Positions 1 through 9,597 of a DNA stretch of 64,000 bases are shown piece after piece. The stretch is taken from positions 615,788-679,787 of the forward strand of contig CAVQPS010000006.1 in NCBI GenBank assembly GCA_963714795.1, given 5' to 3'. The stretch is from DATIXJ01 sp963714795 (lineage in GTDB: Bacteria > Bacteroidota > Ignavibacteria > UBA10030 > SZUA-254). The notes under the pieces were generated by a model that had not been told where the DNA came from, did no database searches, and saw nothing but the letters and a program-made list of their open reading frames with translations. Position 1 is the stretch's first letter. Each line of letters opens with the position of its first letter. Made by a program: the position numbers and the translations under genes.

Positions 1-259
1 GGATTAAACCGCCGACATGTTTCAACAGTACCAAACTTGAAATATCTTTGAAACGCGGATCCGTATCGGGAAAATGTTTTCCGATGTCGCCCAACGCGGC
101 GGCTCCGAGAAGTGCATCGGCAAGGGCATGACAGAGAACGTCGGCGTCCGAATGACCGATCAATCCCTTGATGAACGGAATTTCTACGCCGCCTAATATT
201 AATTTCCGATTAGTTACCAGCCGGTGAACATCGTATCCAAAACCGAATCGCGTTTCCAT
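1..259 (-). CDS. ispF: 2-C-methyl-D-erythritol 2,4-cyclodiphosphate synthase (C-terminus beyond window)
   Basis: Catalyses cyclisation of CDP-methylerythritol 2-phosphate in the MEP isoprenoid pathway; a cytosolic homotrimer in the known family. The visible N-terminal 86 residues begin METRFGYDVHRL, giving the Asp and His metal ligands of the family (D-x-H). They continue with GHSDADVLCHALADALLGAA and LGDIGKHFPDTDPRFK, the classic IspF core. The ATG at 257-259 is the natural start because it places the D-x-H motif at the expected position. The 3' part lies beyond base 1. The acylphosphatase gene lies 18 bases upstream on the same strand, so the two may be co-transcribed. Confidence 0.93.
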   Translation of the reverse strand, partial: METRFGFGYDVHRLVTNRKLILGGVEIPFIKGLIGHSDADVLCHALADALLGAAALGDIGKHFPDTDPRFKDISSLVLLKHVGGLI

Positions 260-277
260 AAAAAATGTTTTTCCTTT

Positions 278-550
278 TTATCGAATTTCAAATCGCTCAA
301 ACAGACGATCCGGTTTTTTCCATTGAACTTTGACTTCACGAACCTGAGCGGATCGATGCCCAATTTTCACCACCGTTAACAAATCCTCAATCAATGATCG
401 TTCACCAACTGCGACTATCCGCACATTCCCGTTCATTTCATTTTCAACAAATCCTTTCAGCCCAAGATTCGTTGCCTGGTGAAGAACGAAATACCGAAAC
501 CCAACCCCTTGAACAAATCCGCTAACGACGATATCGGCTGAAACATCCAT
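278..550 (-). CDS. acyP: Acylphosphatase
   Basis: A small cytosolic enzyme of 90 residues, the usual length, that hydrolyses the carboxyl-phosphate bond of acylphosphates. It shows the family signature GFVQGVGFRYFV with the phosphate-binding Arg, followed by GFVENEMNGNV, which carries the catalytic Asn, and a C-terminal VxxFEIR strand. It lies between the DMT transporter and ispF on the same strand, with an 18-base gap to ispF. The physiological substrate cannot be told from sequence. Confidence 0.92.
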   Translation of the reverse strand: MDVSADIVVSGFVQGVGFRYFVLHQATNLGLKGFVENEMNGNVRIVAVGERSLIEDLLTVVKIGHRSAQVREVKVQWKKPDRLFERFEIR

Positions 551-655
551 AATTTTCGCATATTACAAGTCAGAAAATACAATGAAAATGGTTGAAAGTC
601 AAACAACAATTTCTCATCCGATTTCATCGGCAAACGAAAAATATTTACCATCATA

Positions 656-1552
656 CTACCGAATGGTACGATTCAGGAGCGGCAGTTCGTCGGAAAACTC
701 AGAAAGCAACAGACCGCTCAGGATAATTGCTGCGCCGATGAATCCGGTTATTCCTAAATTTTCACCACGAACAAAATACGCCAATATCCCGGCAACAACA
801 GGTTCCATTGCGAAAATTACCGCTGCACGGGTTGGAGTCGTATCACTCTGAAATCGATTTTGAATTGCCATCGTTATGACGGTGGCAAAAATTGTCAGAT
901 ATAACAAGGAAATGACAAAGTTAGGTGAAAACTTCGTGGAAATGTCTTCAAACAAGAGGGCACACAAAAGTCCTGCCAGTCCGCAAACAAAAAACATGAC
1001 CCAGGTCATCGACATCGTCTCGGATTCGGCGGAAGCATAATCAAGATAGACGATATAGCATGAAAACATCAGCGCGCAGCCGAGCGATAATGCATCACCG
1101 ACATTAAACTCACCTCCTGCCGGCGACGTTAACAGGAACAATCCGATCGCCGAACAAACGACACCGATAAGGTTTCCTATCTTGAGGTATCGACGTTCAA
1201 TCGAAAGTACATGTTGTGCCGCATAATGTATGATCGGCGTAAACACGGTCAGCATGCCGGTAAAAAAAGCCGACTTGGATGCGGTTGTGAAACGCAGGCC
1301 GATTGTCTGAAGGATGAATCCGAAAAACAGAAACACTCCGAGGACAATACCGTGTTTCATCGAAGAGCGCGACATCGTAAATATCCGGCGTGGGAAGAAG
1401 ATAAATACCAGCAGCGCGGCAAGGCAAAACCGGATACCGGTATAAAACAACGGAGATTGTTCTTCTAATATTCCTTTGGTAATGACAAAGGTGCTCCCCC
1501 AGACAATGGTAACCGATAACAGGAAAAGTTCAGCGCGTCGTTGACGGGACAA
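656..1552 (-). CDS. DMT-superfamily (EamA) transporter
   Basis: A 298-residue inner-membrane protein with about ten hydrophobic segments arranged as two EamA repeats. The first repeat opens with the family-typical LLSVTIVWGSTFVITKG. The second includes AAVIFAMEPVVAGILAYF, the conserved Glu-Pro segment near the eighth helix. Members export amino acids, nucleosides or other metabolites; the substrate cannot be assigned here. It follows the DUF362 gene by 32 bases on the same strand, so co-transcription is plausible, but no functional link is evident. Confidence 0.85.
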   Translation of the reverse strand: MSRQRRAELFLLSVTIVWGSTFVITKGILEEQSPLFYTGIRFCLAALLVFIFFPRRIFTMSRSSMKHGIVLGVFLFFGFILQTIGLRFTTASKSAFFTGMLTVFTPIIHYAAQHVLSIERRYLKIGNLIGVVCSAIGLFLLTSPAGGEFNVGDALSLGCALMFSCYIVYLDYASAESETMSMTWVMFFVCGLAGLLCALLFEDISTKFSPNFVISLLYLTIFATVITMAIQNRFQSDTTPTRAAVIFAMEPVVAGILAYFVRGENLGITGFIGAAIILSGLLLSEFSDELPLLNRTIR

Positions 1553-1584
1553 ATGATATTATCAATGATAAGTGGTGGAAACTA

Positions 1585-2712
1585 TTATGCCGATGCTTTC
1601 AAGACTTTTTCAGACCACACTTCGCCGGTTTCATATTTTTGAAATAACTGTCCCCACTGCGTTTGTTTTCTCCATCGGTCAAAAATTCTCCTATCCTTCA
1701 ATGGCCAGCGATAATAATCGTGATATGCTTCAGAACCGAAAATAAACGCATGCACCATCGGCGTATGGAAAAATAATTTTTGCATGCCTTTCAACGGACC
1801 AAACCACGCCAAATTTCCGAATAAACTGACACCGTTATTGCCAACGGTGAATCCCCACGATTCTTTGGAAATATCCGCACCGACAATCTCGATATCCCGA
1901 ACATCACCTACGCCAAGTTTATCCTGATGGGCAACGTTTATATATTCCAATGAAAGAGGATCAAATCCCATCATCTTTGCGGCAACAGCATCGATTGCAA
2001 CCTGATCGGCGCTGGCAAGCATGTAATCCTTGACGACAGGATACATTGTGCGTGGACCGGGACCGTTTCCGGCTGTCGTTCCATCCATCACGGCAAATAT
2101 TCCGGTATGAATTTCTTTCTGAATGGCAAGCAGATCGACCAAAGTCCGATGAATCCATGAATGTGTATAATGCCGTTTCGTATTGAGTAATCCGCCGAAT
2201 GCATTTTTCATCGCGCCGGTAGTCGTTGCATAAATATGGCATTTTACGGTCGGCAGATGGATGATATTTTTTCCGATAAAATATTCCGGTATCGTGATTC
2301 CTTCAGGATATATCTTATCAAGGACATGCATCCGTGCTTTGGGTGAATATTGAATCCACTGGATATCTTCTTCTTTGAAATTATAAAGAACGGGAATCTG
2401 GTACCGCTTAAAAATCGGAACATAATTGTTCAGATCTTCGCCTTTGAATGCATTGGTAACGACCGTTTTATTCTGAACACAAACGATGTCATTGTAGCCG
2501 GCTTTTTTCAATGAAAGAACGGTTCCCTCCATTTGCCATGGCGTCGTGTTCGCAGCGGGAAACGGAAAATGCCAGGAAATATTGTCTTTGAGAATTGTTG
2601 TCGCACCCTTTTGAAGGGTTTGTTCGAATCCCGCCATCGACATTAATCGATCAATATCTTCGAGAATGGTTTCCGGACGTGTTTTTAATACTGCTACTTT
2701 AGATTTTGCCAT
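1585..2712 (-). CDS. DUF362 domain-containing protein
   Basis: A 375-residue protein of the DUF362 family (COG2006), whose biochemical role is not established. The sequence shows the typical internal block HLPTVKCHIYATTTGAMKN followed by the conserved FGG of AFGGLLNT, and a later AIDAVAAKMMGFDPLSLEYI segment. Many DUF362 proteins carry extra ferredoxin-like cysteine clusters, but none is visible here. No signal peptide is apparent. The gene starts 4 bases after the stop of the UbiA-family gene, which suggests one transcript with that membrane prenyltransferase. Confidence 0.8.
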   Translation of the reverse strand: MAKSKVAVLKTRPETILEDIDRLMSMAGFEQTLQKGATTILKDNISWHFPFPAANTTPWQMEGTVLSLKKAGYNDIVCVQNKTVVTNAFKGEDLNNYVPIFKRYQIPVLYNFKEEDIQWIQYSPKARMHVLDKIYPEGITIPEYFIGKNIIHLPTVKCHIYATTTGAMKNAFGGLLNTKRHYTHSWIHRTLVDLLAIQKEIHTGIFAVMDGTTAGNGPGPRTMYPVVKDYMLASADQVAIDAVAAKMMGFDPLSLEYINVAHQDKLGVGDVRDIEIVGADISKESWGFTVGNNGVSLFGNLAWFGPLKGMQKLFFHTPMVHAFIFGSEAYHDYYRWPLKDRRIFDRWRKQTQWGQLFQKYETGEVWSEKVLKASA

Positions 2713-2716
2713 ACGG

Positions 2717-3598
2717 TTACTTCCAATAAATGATCATCGAAGCGGTTGCAATCCACAAAATAATATTCACCAATAACGGAACATCGGTCAAGGCAATTTT
2801 TGTGGGATTGCCGCCTTCTTCCTTTCGGTGAATAAGATATAAATACCGAAAAATTCCATAAAGCACAAACGGAACGGTATAAATGAGCAGATTCGTGTTG
2901 AATTTTTTCACCGTCTCATCGGAAATCGTATAGAGGGTATACGACATCACCGTCGAAGCTGTAACGATACTGATCATCTGATCAAGAAAATACGGTGAAT
3001 ACTGCTTCAGGACTTCACGGTGAGTGTTCGCCTGCTCTTCAAGAATCGTAATTTCATGCCGGCGCTTGCTGAAACCCAAAAATAAGGAAAGGAGGATTGT
3101 ACAAATGATCAGCCATTCCGATGTCGGCACACCGATTAAAAGCGCACCGGCAACCACGCGAAGAACGAATCCTGCAGCAATCGTCATGACATCCAGAATG
3201 ACGACTTCTTTCAGTTTGAGAGAATACAAAACATTTAACACAACGTACGATGTTACCGCTATCCCGAAATCACGTTCCAATAAAAATGAAGAAACCACAC
3301 CGACGAGAATCAAAAGTATCGAAGCTGTTCTCGCAACCGGAACGGAAAGCTTTCCGGCTGGAAGGGGTCGTTTCGATTTGATCGGATGAAGCCGGTCTTG
3401 CTGAATATCAATAATATCATTGAAAATATACATGCCGCTCGCCGCGAAAGAAAAAAAGAAAAAGCCGGTACAGACGAGCACAACGTCAGGCATGCGGAAG
3501 AGGTGTCCCGAAAAGACGAGCGCTGCAAACAGAAATAAATTCTTGATCCACTGCTGCAGCCTCATGGACGCTACGATGTAACCGAAGGTGTTGTTCAA
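2717..3598 (-). CDS. UbiA-family prenyltransferase, decaprenyl-phosphate phosphoribosyltransferase-like
   Basis: A 293-residue polytopic membrane protein with eight or nine hydrophobic segments. The first aspartate-rich motif NDIIDIQQD binds the Mg-prenyl diphosphate in UbiA enzymes, and it is followed by LHPIKSKRPLPAGKLS. This spacing resembles DPPR synthase-like members that transfer phosphoribose to polyprenyl phosphate. It lies 3 bases from the methylmalonyl-CoA mutase gene and 4 from the DUF362 gene, indicating a tight operon. The family assignment is secure; the exact substrate, polyprenyl-phosphate or a quinone ring, is an inference. Confidence 0.82.
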   Translation of the reverse strand: MNNTFGYIVASMRLQQWIKNLFLFAALVFSGHLFRMPDVVLVCTGFFFFSFAASGMYIFNDIIDIQQDRLHPIKSKRPLPAGKLSVPVARTASILLILVGVVSSFLLERDFGIAVTSYVVLNVLYSLKLKEVVILDVMTIAAGFVLRVVAGALLIGVPTSEWLIICTILLSLFLGFSKRRHEITILEEQANTHREVLKQYSPYFLDQMISIVTASTVMSYTLYTISDETVKKFNTNLLIYTVPFVLYGIFRYLYLIHRKEEGGNPTKIALTDVPLLVNIILWIATASMIIYWK

Positions 3599-3601
3599 GG
3601 G

Positions 3602-5266
3602 TTAAAAAACAGCAGGTTCTTCATATATACCAAAAACTTCTGCAAGTGCATTACACATTTCGCCGAGGGTCACATACGCCCGCGTACAATCGATAAGCCT
3701 CGGCATAAGGTTTGAGTCATCTTCACCCGCACGACGCAAAGCGTCCAGCGTCTCGAGAACTTTTTGCTGGTCACGGCTTGCGCGTACTTCGGAAAGTCGT
3801 TTCTTTTGTTTGACCTCGACTTCCGGAGAAATCAAAAGAAGCGGAATCTCTACATTCCCCTGCTCTTCGATATATTCATTGACCCCGACGATAATTTTTT
3901 CCTTATGATCGAGTTCTTTCTGATACCGGTACGCCGCCTCGGCAATTTCCCGCTGGAAAAATCCCGCTTCGATCGCAGGAATGACGCCGCCGAGAGAATC
4001 GATTTTTTCAAAATACGCTTCGGCTTCCTGTTCCATTCTGTCGGTCAGAGATTCAACGAAATAACTTCCTGCGAGCGGATCGATCGTATTCGTGACGCCT
4101 GTTTCATGAGCAATGATTTGCTGCGTGCGAAGAGCAATCTTTACCGCTCGTTCCGACGGCAGTGCAAGTGTTTCATCCATCGAATTCGTATGCAACGATT
4201 GCGTGCCGCCGAGAACTCCGGCAAGTGCTTGAAACGCCGTTCGCATAATATTATTTTCCGGTTGTTGTGCCGTTAACGTACAGCCGGCAGTTTGTGTGTG
4301 AAATCTCAACATCCACGACCGTGGATTTTTCGCTCCGTATTTGTTCCGCATCCGTTTGGCATAAATTCTACGGGCAGCGCGAAATTTTGCAATCTCTTCA
4401 AAGAAATCCAAATGTGAATTGAAAAAGAACGACAAGCGTGGTGCAAAATCATCGACGAGCAGACCTTTTTCGATTCCTGCTTCAACGTATGCAAAACCGT
4501 CGGCAAGCGTAAAGGCAAGTTCCTGCACTGCCGTCGAACCGGCTTCACGGATATGGTAACCGCTGACGGAAATCGGATTCCACTGCACCATTTCCCGCGT
4601 GCAGTATTCAAACATATCGGTAATGATTCTCATGGACGGGTGCGGCGGGTAAATCCATTCTTTCTGTGCGATATATTCCTTGAGAATATCGGCTTGAATC
4701 GTACCGCGTAATTGATGTGGTTTCGCTCCCTGTTGTTGTGCAACCACGATATACAGAGCGAGGAGCATTGCCGCCGGCGCATTGATCGTCATCGACGTCG
4801 AAATGTCGGCAAGCGAAATTCCTTTAAAAAGAATTTCCATATCGGCTAGGGAACTGATTGATACACCGCAAATCCCGACTTCACCTTCCGAAAGAGAATC
4901 ATCGGCATCGCGTCCCATCAATGTCGGAAGATCGAAGGCGACGGATAATCCTGTTTGTCCATGATTGAGTAAATAATGATAACGCTCGTTCGTATCTTCC
5001 GGAGTTCCGAATCCGGCAAACTGACGCATCGTCCAGAGCTTTCCGCGATACATGTTTTGATGAATCCCGCGCGTGTATGGAAATTCACCGGGAAATCCGA
5101 GGTCGGAAAGATAATTGATATGAGAAATATCGTCGGGTGTATAGAGCATATCAATCGGCTGGCCCGAAACTGTCGTAAATTTTATCGGCAACGACTTGAG
5201 AGCGTTTGCCTTTTCTGCCCATTTCTTTTTTGATGAGCGAATTTCATCGATATGTTCTCTGTTCAT
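3602..5266 (-). CDS. Methylmalonyl-CoA mutase large (catalytic) subunit, no B12 domain
   Basis: Interconverts methylmalonyl-CoA and succinyl-CoA for propionate metabolism. The 554-residue chain contains the substrate-binding TIM-barrel: YTRGIHQNMYRGKLWTMRQF near the N-terminus, GLSVAFDLPTLMGRD, SVSGYHIREAGSTAVQE and FHTQTAGCTLTAQQPENN. The chain stops at the end of the barrel, with no DxHxxG cobalamin-binding domain. It is therefore the two-gene (large/small) type and needs a separate small subunit, which is not in this window. A GTG nine codons upstream (5293) is possible, but the ATG at 5264-5266 is preceded by GAAAGAA and is preferred. Ends 3 bases before the UbiA gene. Confidence 0.92.
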   Translation of the reverse strand: MNREHIDEIRSSKKKWAEKANALKSLPIKFTTVSGQPIDMLYTPDDISHINYLSDLGFPGEFPYTRGIHQNMYRGKLWTMRQFAGFGTPEDTNERYHYLLNHGQTGLSVAFDLPTLMGRDADDSLSEGEVGICGVSISSLADMEILFKGISLADISTSMTINAPAAMLLALYIVVAQQQGAKPHQLRGTIQADILKEYIAQKEWIYPPHPSMRIITDMFEYCTREMVQWNPISVSGYHIREAGSTAVQELAFTLADGFAYVEAGIEKGLLVDDFAPRLSFFFNSHLDFFEEIAKFRAARRIYAKRMRNKYGAKNPRSWMLRFHTQTAGCTLTAQQPENNIMRTAFQALAGVLGGTQSLHTNSMDETLALPSERAVKIALRTQQIIAHETGVTNTIDPLAGSYFVESLTDRMEQEAEAYFEKIDSLGGVIPAIEAGFFQREIAEAAYRYQKELDHKEKIIVGVNEYIEEQGNVEIPLLLISPEVEVKQKKRLSEVRASRDQQKVLETLDALRRAGEDDSNLMPRLIDCTRAYVTLGEMCNALAEVFGIYEEPAVF

Positions 5267-5410
5267 AGGTTCTTTCGGAAATAAAAATCGCACTTTTCAC
5301 AATATTGAGTAAGATAGGTATTCTCATTCATTTTTCAAAGTTCCATTTTACGATATTGAAAAGTTGAAAACCACCGAAATCTATTGTACTTTAAAGAAAC
5401 TGGATCATTT

Positions 5411-6655
5411 ATGAGCACTCATAAAAAACCCAAAGCGAAAATCCAAGCGGCTGCTCCGCCAATAAAGCGAACTTATTTCGGTAAGATTCTTCTTGTCGGA
5501 ATCATACTTATCGGCATTGTTCTATTAGTCATGTACTATCGCCACTCCGGAAACGAGCCGGTAACAAATTTGACAAATCCTCAAGACACTTCTCAACATT
5601 CGCAGAAAGAGACGCCAGCAGCACAATCCGAAAATGTATGGATCCAGCGAACAGAAGCGATCGATGAGCTTTTCCATTATGTCTATACACCCTGCTGGGA
5701 AGGAGCGTACGGCGCGATCGGCGATGCGTACTTATTCGCAGTCGATCATGATTCTTCCCTCTTGCGTTTTCATCTGATCGATCACGACCTGCGCAATATG
5801 TGTGTTGGACGGTGGGTTGACGACAGGGCATGGGTCTGTCTTGCCGAATTCAAATGGTGGGAGGTTACTGGACGAAATAATTTTTCTCTTGTGGATGATG
5901 CCAAACATCGATATATGGAAGCCCGCGACGAAAACCGATTTGGACATCCCGAAGGTTTCTGGAGCTGGTATAACTGGCCTCCCGAATCAAATATCAGGGA
6001 AAATATTTTTACCAACAGCAACATGAATCAAATGCTGACTGTCGCCTGCTGGCTGTATGAAGCAACAGGAGAAAAACAATTTCTTCGGGATGCATTACTT
6101 GCATGGAACGGCGACAGTAAATATCCGGGCATTGAGAAAACGTGGTATAAAGGTGATGGACGCTGGGAAGGAAAACCGGGGCTTGCAGCTTTCGGGAAAC
6201 AGGTTCCATGGGAAGGTGCGGGATATTGCTCGGTCGGTGCGGCTTTGTATCGTGCGACAAAAGATGTGAAATATAAAAAAATCGTCGTTGCAACGGCAAA
6301 ACGTATCATGGATCCTGCAAACAACTGGATTGATCCTCAATCATTTTATCAAATTAAAATGGATGGCAACGGCGCGTTCGTCAATTTCCTGCTCGATGCA
6401 TATTCGATTGCTCCGGATGAGTTGAGTGACCTGTTACCAAAAATCGAAACGATGCTGGATAATGTTTGGTCCAATCATGATGGAACCGCATCACTCACAT
6501 TGCATCGGGAATCGGACAACGGCATACGCAACGGCTGGAATCCGTACGGCGGCGAGGACGGATATAATGTCAATGAGGTCGGCACCGTACACGCACAAGG
6601 CGAAGCAGTTCGCGCGTTTGGAATCTTTACATACTTTAAATTACAAAAGAGGTAA
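5411..6655 (+). CDS. Membrane-anchored GH76-like (alpha/alpha)6-barrel protein
   Basis: A 414-residue protein with one N-terminal membrane segment (GKILLVGIILIGIVLLVMYY, about residues 22-41), a Ser/Thr/Gln-rich linker and an extracytoplasmic domain. The domain has aromatic-rich helical-hairpin motifs (WVDDRAWVCLAEFKWWEVTG, NMNQMLTVACWLYEATGE, WEGAGYCSVGAALYRAT) that look like the alpha-1,6-mannanase GH76 family or a related superhelical glycosidase. The paired Asp of WVDDRAW is at the place expected for GH76 catalysis, but this is by memory of the family. An upstream TTG (5384) is in frame; the ATG at 5411 was preferred. The stop codon lies inside a repeat element shared with 12.7 kb. Confidence 0.6.
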   Translation: MSTHKKPKAKIQAAAPPIKRTYFGKILLVGIILIGIVLLVMYYRHSGNEPVTNLTNPQDTSQHSQKETPAAQSENVWIQRTEAIDELFHYVYTPCWEGAYGAIGDAYLFAVDHDSSLLRFHLIDHDLRNMCVGRWVDDRAWVCLAEFKWWEVTGRNNFSLVDDAKHRYMEARDENRFGHPEGFWSWYNWPPESNIRENIFTNSNMNQMLTVACWLYEATGEKQFLRDALLAWNGDSKYPGIEKTWYKGDGRWEGKPGLAAFGKQVPWEGAGYCSVGAALYRATKDVKYKKIVVATAKRIMDPANNWIDPQSFYQIKMDGNGAFVNFLLDAYSIAPDELSDLLPKIETMLDNVWSNHDGTASLTLHRESDNGIRNGWNPYGGEDGYNVNEVGTVHAQGEAVRAFGIFTYFKLQKR

Positions 6656-6770
6656 CTGGGAAGAAGTTCTACTTCTCAACGAGTTGTCTACGACATCGTT
6701 GGTGAGTTATCAACCGACCAGATATCCGAGCAAGTAGTCGGAGCTACCTCCCGGCATTGCGCGTTGTAAC
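6653..6770. repeat. REP-like imperfect palindrome, copy 1
   Basis: The left arm at 6656-6673 (ctgggaagaagttctact) is partly complementary to the right arm at 6733-6754 (agtagtcggagctacctcccgg), with a smaller inner hairpin between them. The first 25 bases closely match a second element at 12721-12791. The element overlaps the stop codon of the GH76-like gene, so it appears to have inserted at, or replaced, the gene's 3' end. Confidence 0.6.
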
Positions 6771-6816
6771 GTGAGAAGTTGATTATCTGTATTCAAAACC
6801 ATTGTAATATTCTTCA

Positions 6817-8442
6817 ATGACCCGCTTCATATTGCTTTGTAGTGCTCTCCTTTTGATCACAGGATTTTCTTTAACTGCTCGACAGCTTTATCAACCCTCC
6901 TCCGCTGTCACCAAAGAAAACTTTGATGTTACTTACTATCGACTCAAACTTCGTCTTCATACTTCACCGAACCAACTGCTGGGTCAAGTCCTCATAAAAA
7001 CAATCAGCAAAACCGATAACCTCCAAACTATGCGACTCGACCTTATCCGTTCTACCATGACGATTGATTCGATTCTTATGGGTGCCAATCGGGTTGGTTT
7101 TATTCAAGACTCTGCCTTCTTCACTATTTCCCTTGACCGACCATACGATATTGGTGAGATTATTACCGCAGAAATTTTCTATCGAAATATTTCTGAAGGT
7201 AACTTGTTTGGTGGTCTTGAATTTAGGTCCCTTGATAATAATGTGCCGTGGATTTGGAGTGTGGATGAACCCTCATTGGCGAAGACCTGGTGGCCATGCA
7301 AGGATCATCCAAGTGACAAGGCTGATAGTGCAGACATTATTGTTACGGTTGCGCATGGACTCAAAGTAGGATCGAACGGAAAGCTTATTTCAGTTGTCGA
7401 AAATAACGATGGAACTGTTACGTATCATTGGCACGAACAGTATCCGATTGCCACATACTTAATATCGTTTGCTGTTTCTAATTACTTTTCATTTTCAGAA
7501 TGGTTTCATTATAGTCCGACTGATTCGATGGAAATTCTCAATTACTATATCCTTCCAGAAGACCTGGAGATAGTAAGGGAGAAGCTTCACTGTGCTGTTG
7601 ATGGACTTTCTATTTTCTCGAACATCTTTGGGCTTTACCCTTTCGTGAAAGAGAAGTATGGTCATGTGGAGGCTAATACTGGCTTAGAAAATCAAACGAT
7701 GACATCGATTTCGTTCTTTAACCTTGATGAAACCATTATCATCCACGAACTTGCACACCAATGGTTCGGGGATATGATCACCTGTCGTACTTGGCCCGAT
7801 ATCTGGCTTAACGAAGGTTTTGCTACGTATTGCGAAGCGCTTTACCGTGAGAAGAAATACGGTGACAGTACCTATACGAGCACAATCAACAAATACATGA
7901 ACTCTGCGATGAATGAAAATGGGACTATCTTTATTCAAGACACGAACAAAATGGAAAAAGGATTTAACCCGATAGTCTACTTCAAAGGGGCGGTAGTGCT
8001 GCACTTGCTCAGACACATACTCGGCGATAGCACTTTCTTCCGAGCCATGTACAACTATGCAAATGATCCGTTATTGAAATACAACGTTGCCTCAACTGCC
8101 GATTTTCAACGGGTGTGTGAGACGACTTCTGGAAAGAATCTTAGCTATTTCTTTAACGAATGGATATATGGTGAGAATTACCCGAAATACAAATTTTCCT
8201 GGACAGTGGTGCCAAAGGGAAAGCATTATAAAACGAATGTGACGGTCAGTCAGACAACGAATACAAAAAATCCGAATTTCTTTACAATGCCTGTCGATAT
8301 TCAATTCAGTGCATCAGGGTGGGACACAACAATGACAGTGTTTAACAACGCAAACAATCAGACATTTGATTTTAATTTATCACATAAACCTACTACGGTA
8401 TCTCTTGATCCCGGTAACTGGATTCTAAAAGTAATTCAATAA
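6817..8442 (+). CDS. M1-family zinc metallopeptidase, exported
   Basis: A 541-residue aminopeptidase N-type protein with an N-terminal signal peptide (MTRFILLCSALLLITGFSLTA). It carries the M1 substrate-anchoring GLENQT motif at about 289-294, the zinc-binding HELAH at 310-314, and the third zinc ligand Glu in LNEGFATY at about 333. It is shorter than the 850-900 residue classic aminopeptidase N because it lacks the large C-terminal helical domain, and it ends in a beta-rich segment. It has no T9SS sorting domain, so it is likely periplasmic or released by another route. Convergent with the HEAT-repeat gene that follows (23 bases apart). Confidence 0.9.
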   Translation: MTRFILLCSALLLITGFSLTARQLYQPSSAVTKENFDVTYYRLKLRLHTSPNQLLGQVLIKTISKTDNLQTMRLDLIRSTMTIDSILMGANRVGFIQDSAFFTISLDRPYDIGEIITAEIFYRNISEGNLFGGLEFRSLDNNVPWIWSVDEPSLAKTWWPCKDHPSDKADSADIIVTVAHGLKVGSNGKLISVVENNDGTVTYHWHEQYPIATYLISFAVSNYFSFSEWFHYSPTDSMEILNYYILPEDLEIVREKLHCAVDGLSIFSNIFGLYPFVKEKYGHVEANTGLENQTMTSISFFNLDETIIIHELAHQWFGDMITCRTWPDIWLNEGFATYCEALYREKKYGDSTYTSTINKYMNSAMNENGTIFIQDTNKMEKGFNPIVYFKGAVVLHLLRHILGDSTFFRAMYNYANDPLLKYNVASTADFQRVCETTSGKNLSYFFNEWIYGENYPKYKFSWTVVPKGKHYKTNVTVSQTTNTKNPNFFTMPVDIQFSASGWDTTMTVFNNANNQTFDFNLSHKPTTVSLDPGNWILKVIQ

Positions 8443-8465
8443 TTTCTGTAATGCTCGTTTGTATA

Positions 8466-9593
8466 CTATTGTTTTACAATTTCAATCAAAGCATCCAGCG
8501 CCCGTTTATCGTCAGATTGGCTCAACCAAAAAATCGCGTTTTTTCTGACAGCCGAATTAGGATGAGTCTTCGCAACAGTAATTAACGGCTCAACCCCCTG
8601 ATTGTCCGGCAATTCGGAAAGTGCGAAGATGGCCCCTTTCTGAATTTCCGCATCATCATTAGTATTTGCAATCTCACCTAACGTTTTGATTCCTTTTTCA
8701 GATGCCTTTTGTCCGAGCCAGAACATTGCTTTCTCGCGTGTATCGATATCATTTCCGGCACGGGCAAGGTCAATTAACGCGTCCGTTGCTTCTGTCAGAG
8801 TCATTTGACTGAGCCCAAAAACCGATTCTTCCTTCATTTCCTTTGACGGATCCTCTTTTGCCGTCAACGAAAGCAACCGAACACCATCAATTGTATTTTG
8901 CTGTCCGAGCCAAAATGCCGCGTCCTTGCGAACGGAAGTTTGATCATGTCCGGTCAGGACGTCCTTCAGAAATAGAAAAGCCAAATCTCCGGAACCAACC
9001 ATCCCGACCGCACCGACAATTTCCTTTTGTACTTCAATGAAATTTTTCCGGAATAGGTTTGCTGCAGCATCGATATGCATTCGCTATCGTTTGCAGAATT
9101 CACCCAGATCAAAGGATCATCGTGAAGAGCAACGCGTAAAGACAAATTGCTGATCACCACTTTCGTTAATTCCCCGCCATCGCCAAAATGAAACAGGACG
9201 CCGATTTCTTTCAATACTTTCGGACTTTGATTATTGCCGTCCTCATCGTTACAATATCCTTCGAATGTAGTTTCTCCTGAAGACCCATGCGGGACCGACT
9301 TCACCTTTTAATTTTATTCCGTAGATACATTCCGCGAGGGACGGTTTGTTGTTCGCCGGGTTCGAACTCCAGCTTCCGATAAAAGAATTTTCCGGCATCA
9401 TCCGTTGAATACTGAACCCGACCCAATAATTCTTCGCCCACCCTTTTTCGTCGGCTTTTTGAAACGCCCATTTCCAGCGCTGGGAAAGAGTTTGCTCCCC
9501 GCCATCGTAACGAATAATCGTTCCGCCGGAAGATTGAAAATGTATGGCACCAATACATAGCAACGTCATACAAATATATTTTATCGATTTCAT
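8466..9593 (-). CDS. Exported HEAT-repeat protein, interrupted by two frameshifts
   Basis: The restored product is about 375 residues. It starts MKSIKYICMTLLCIGAIHF (signal peptide) at 9593, with GGAG eleven bases upstream, just before the stop of the preceding gene. The frame breaks near 9270 (one surplus base; the protein continues GSSGETTFEGY) and again near 9085 (one base missing; it continues IDAAANLFRKNF). The two indels cancel, and 1,128 bases is an exact multiple of three. The C-terminal two thirds has about six HEAT-type helical repeats with the recurring AxFWLGQ/AIFALSE pattern. This is the last gene of the ECF sigma operon. Function unknown; HEAT arrays usually bind proteins. Whether the indels are real or sequencing errors is not decidable here. 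Confidence 0.7.
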
Positions 9594-9597
9594 TGAT

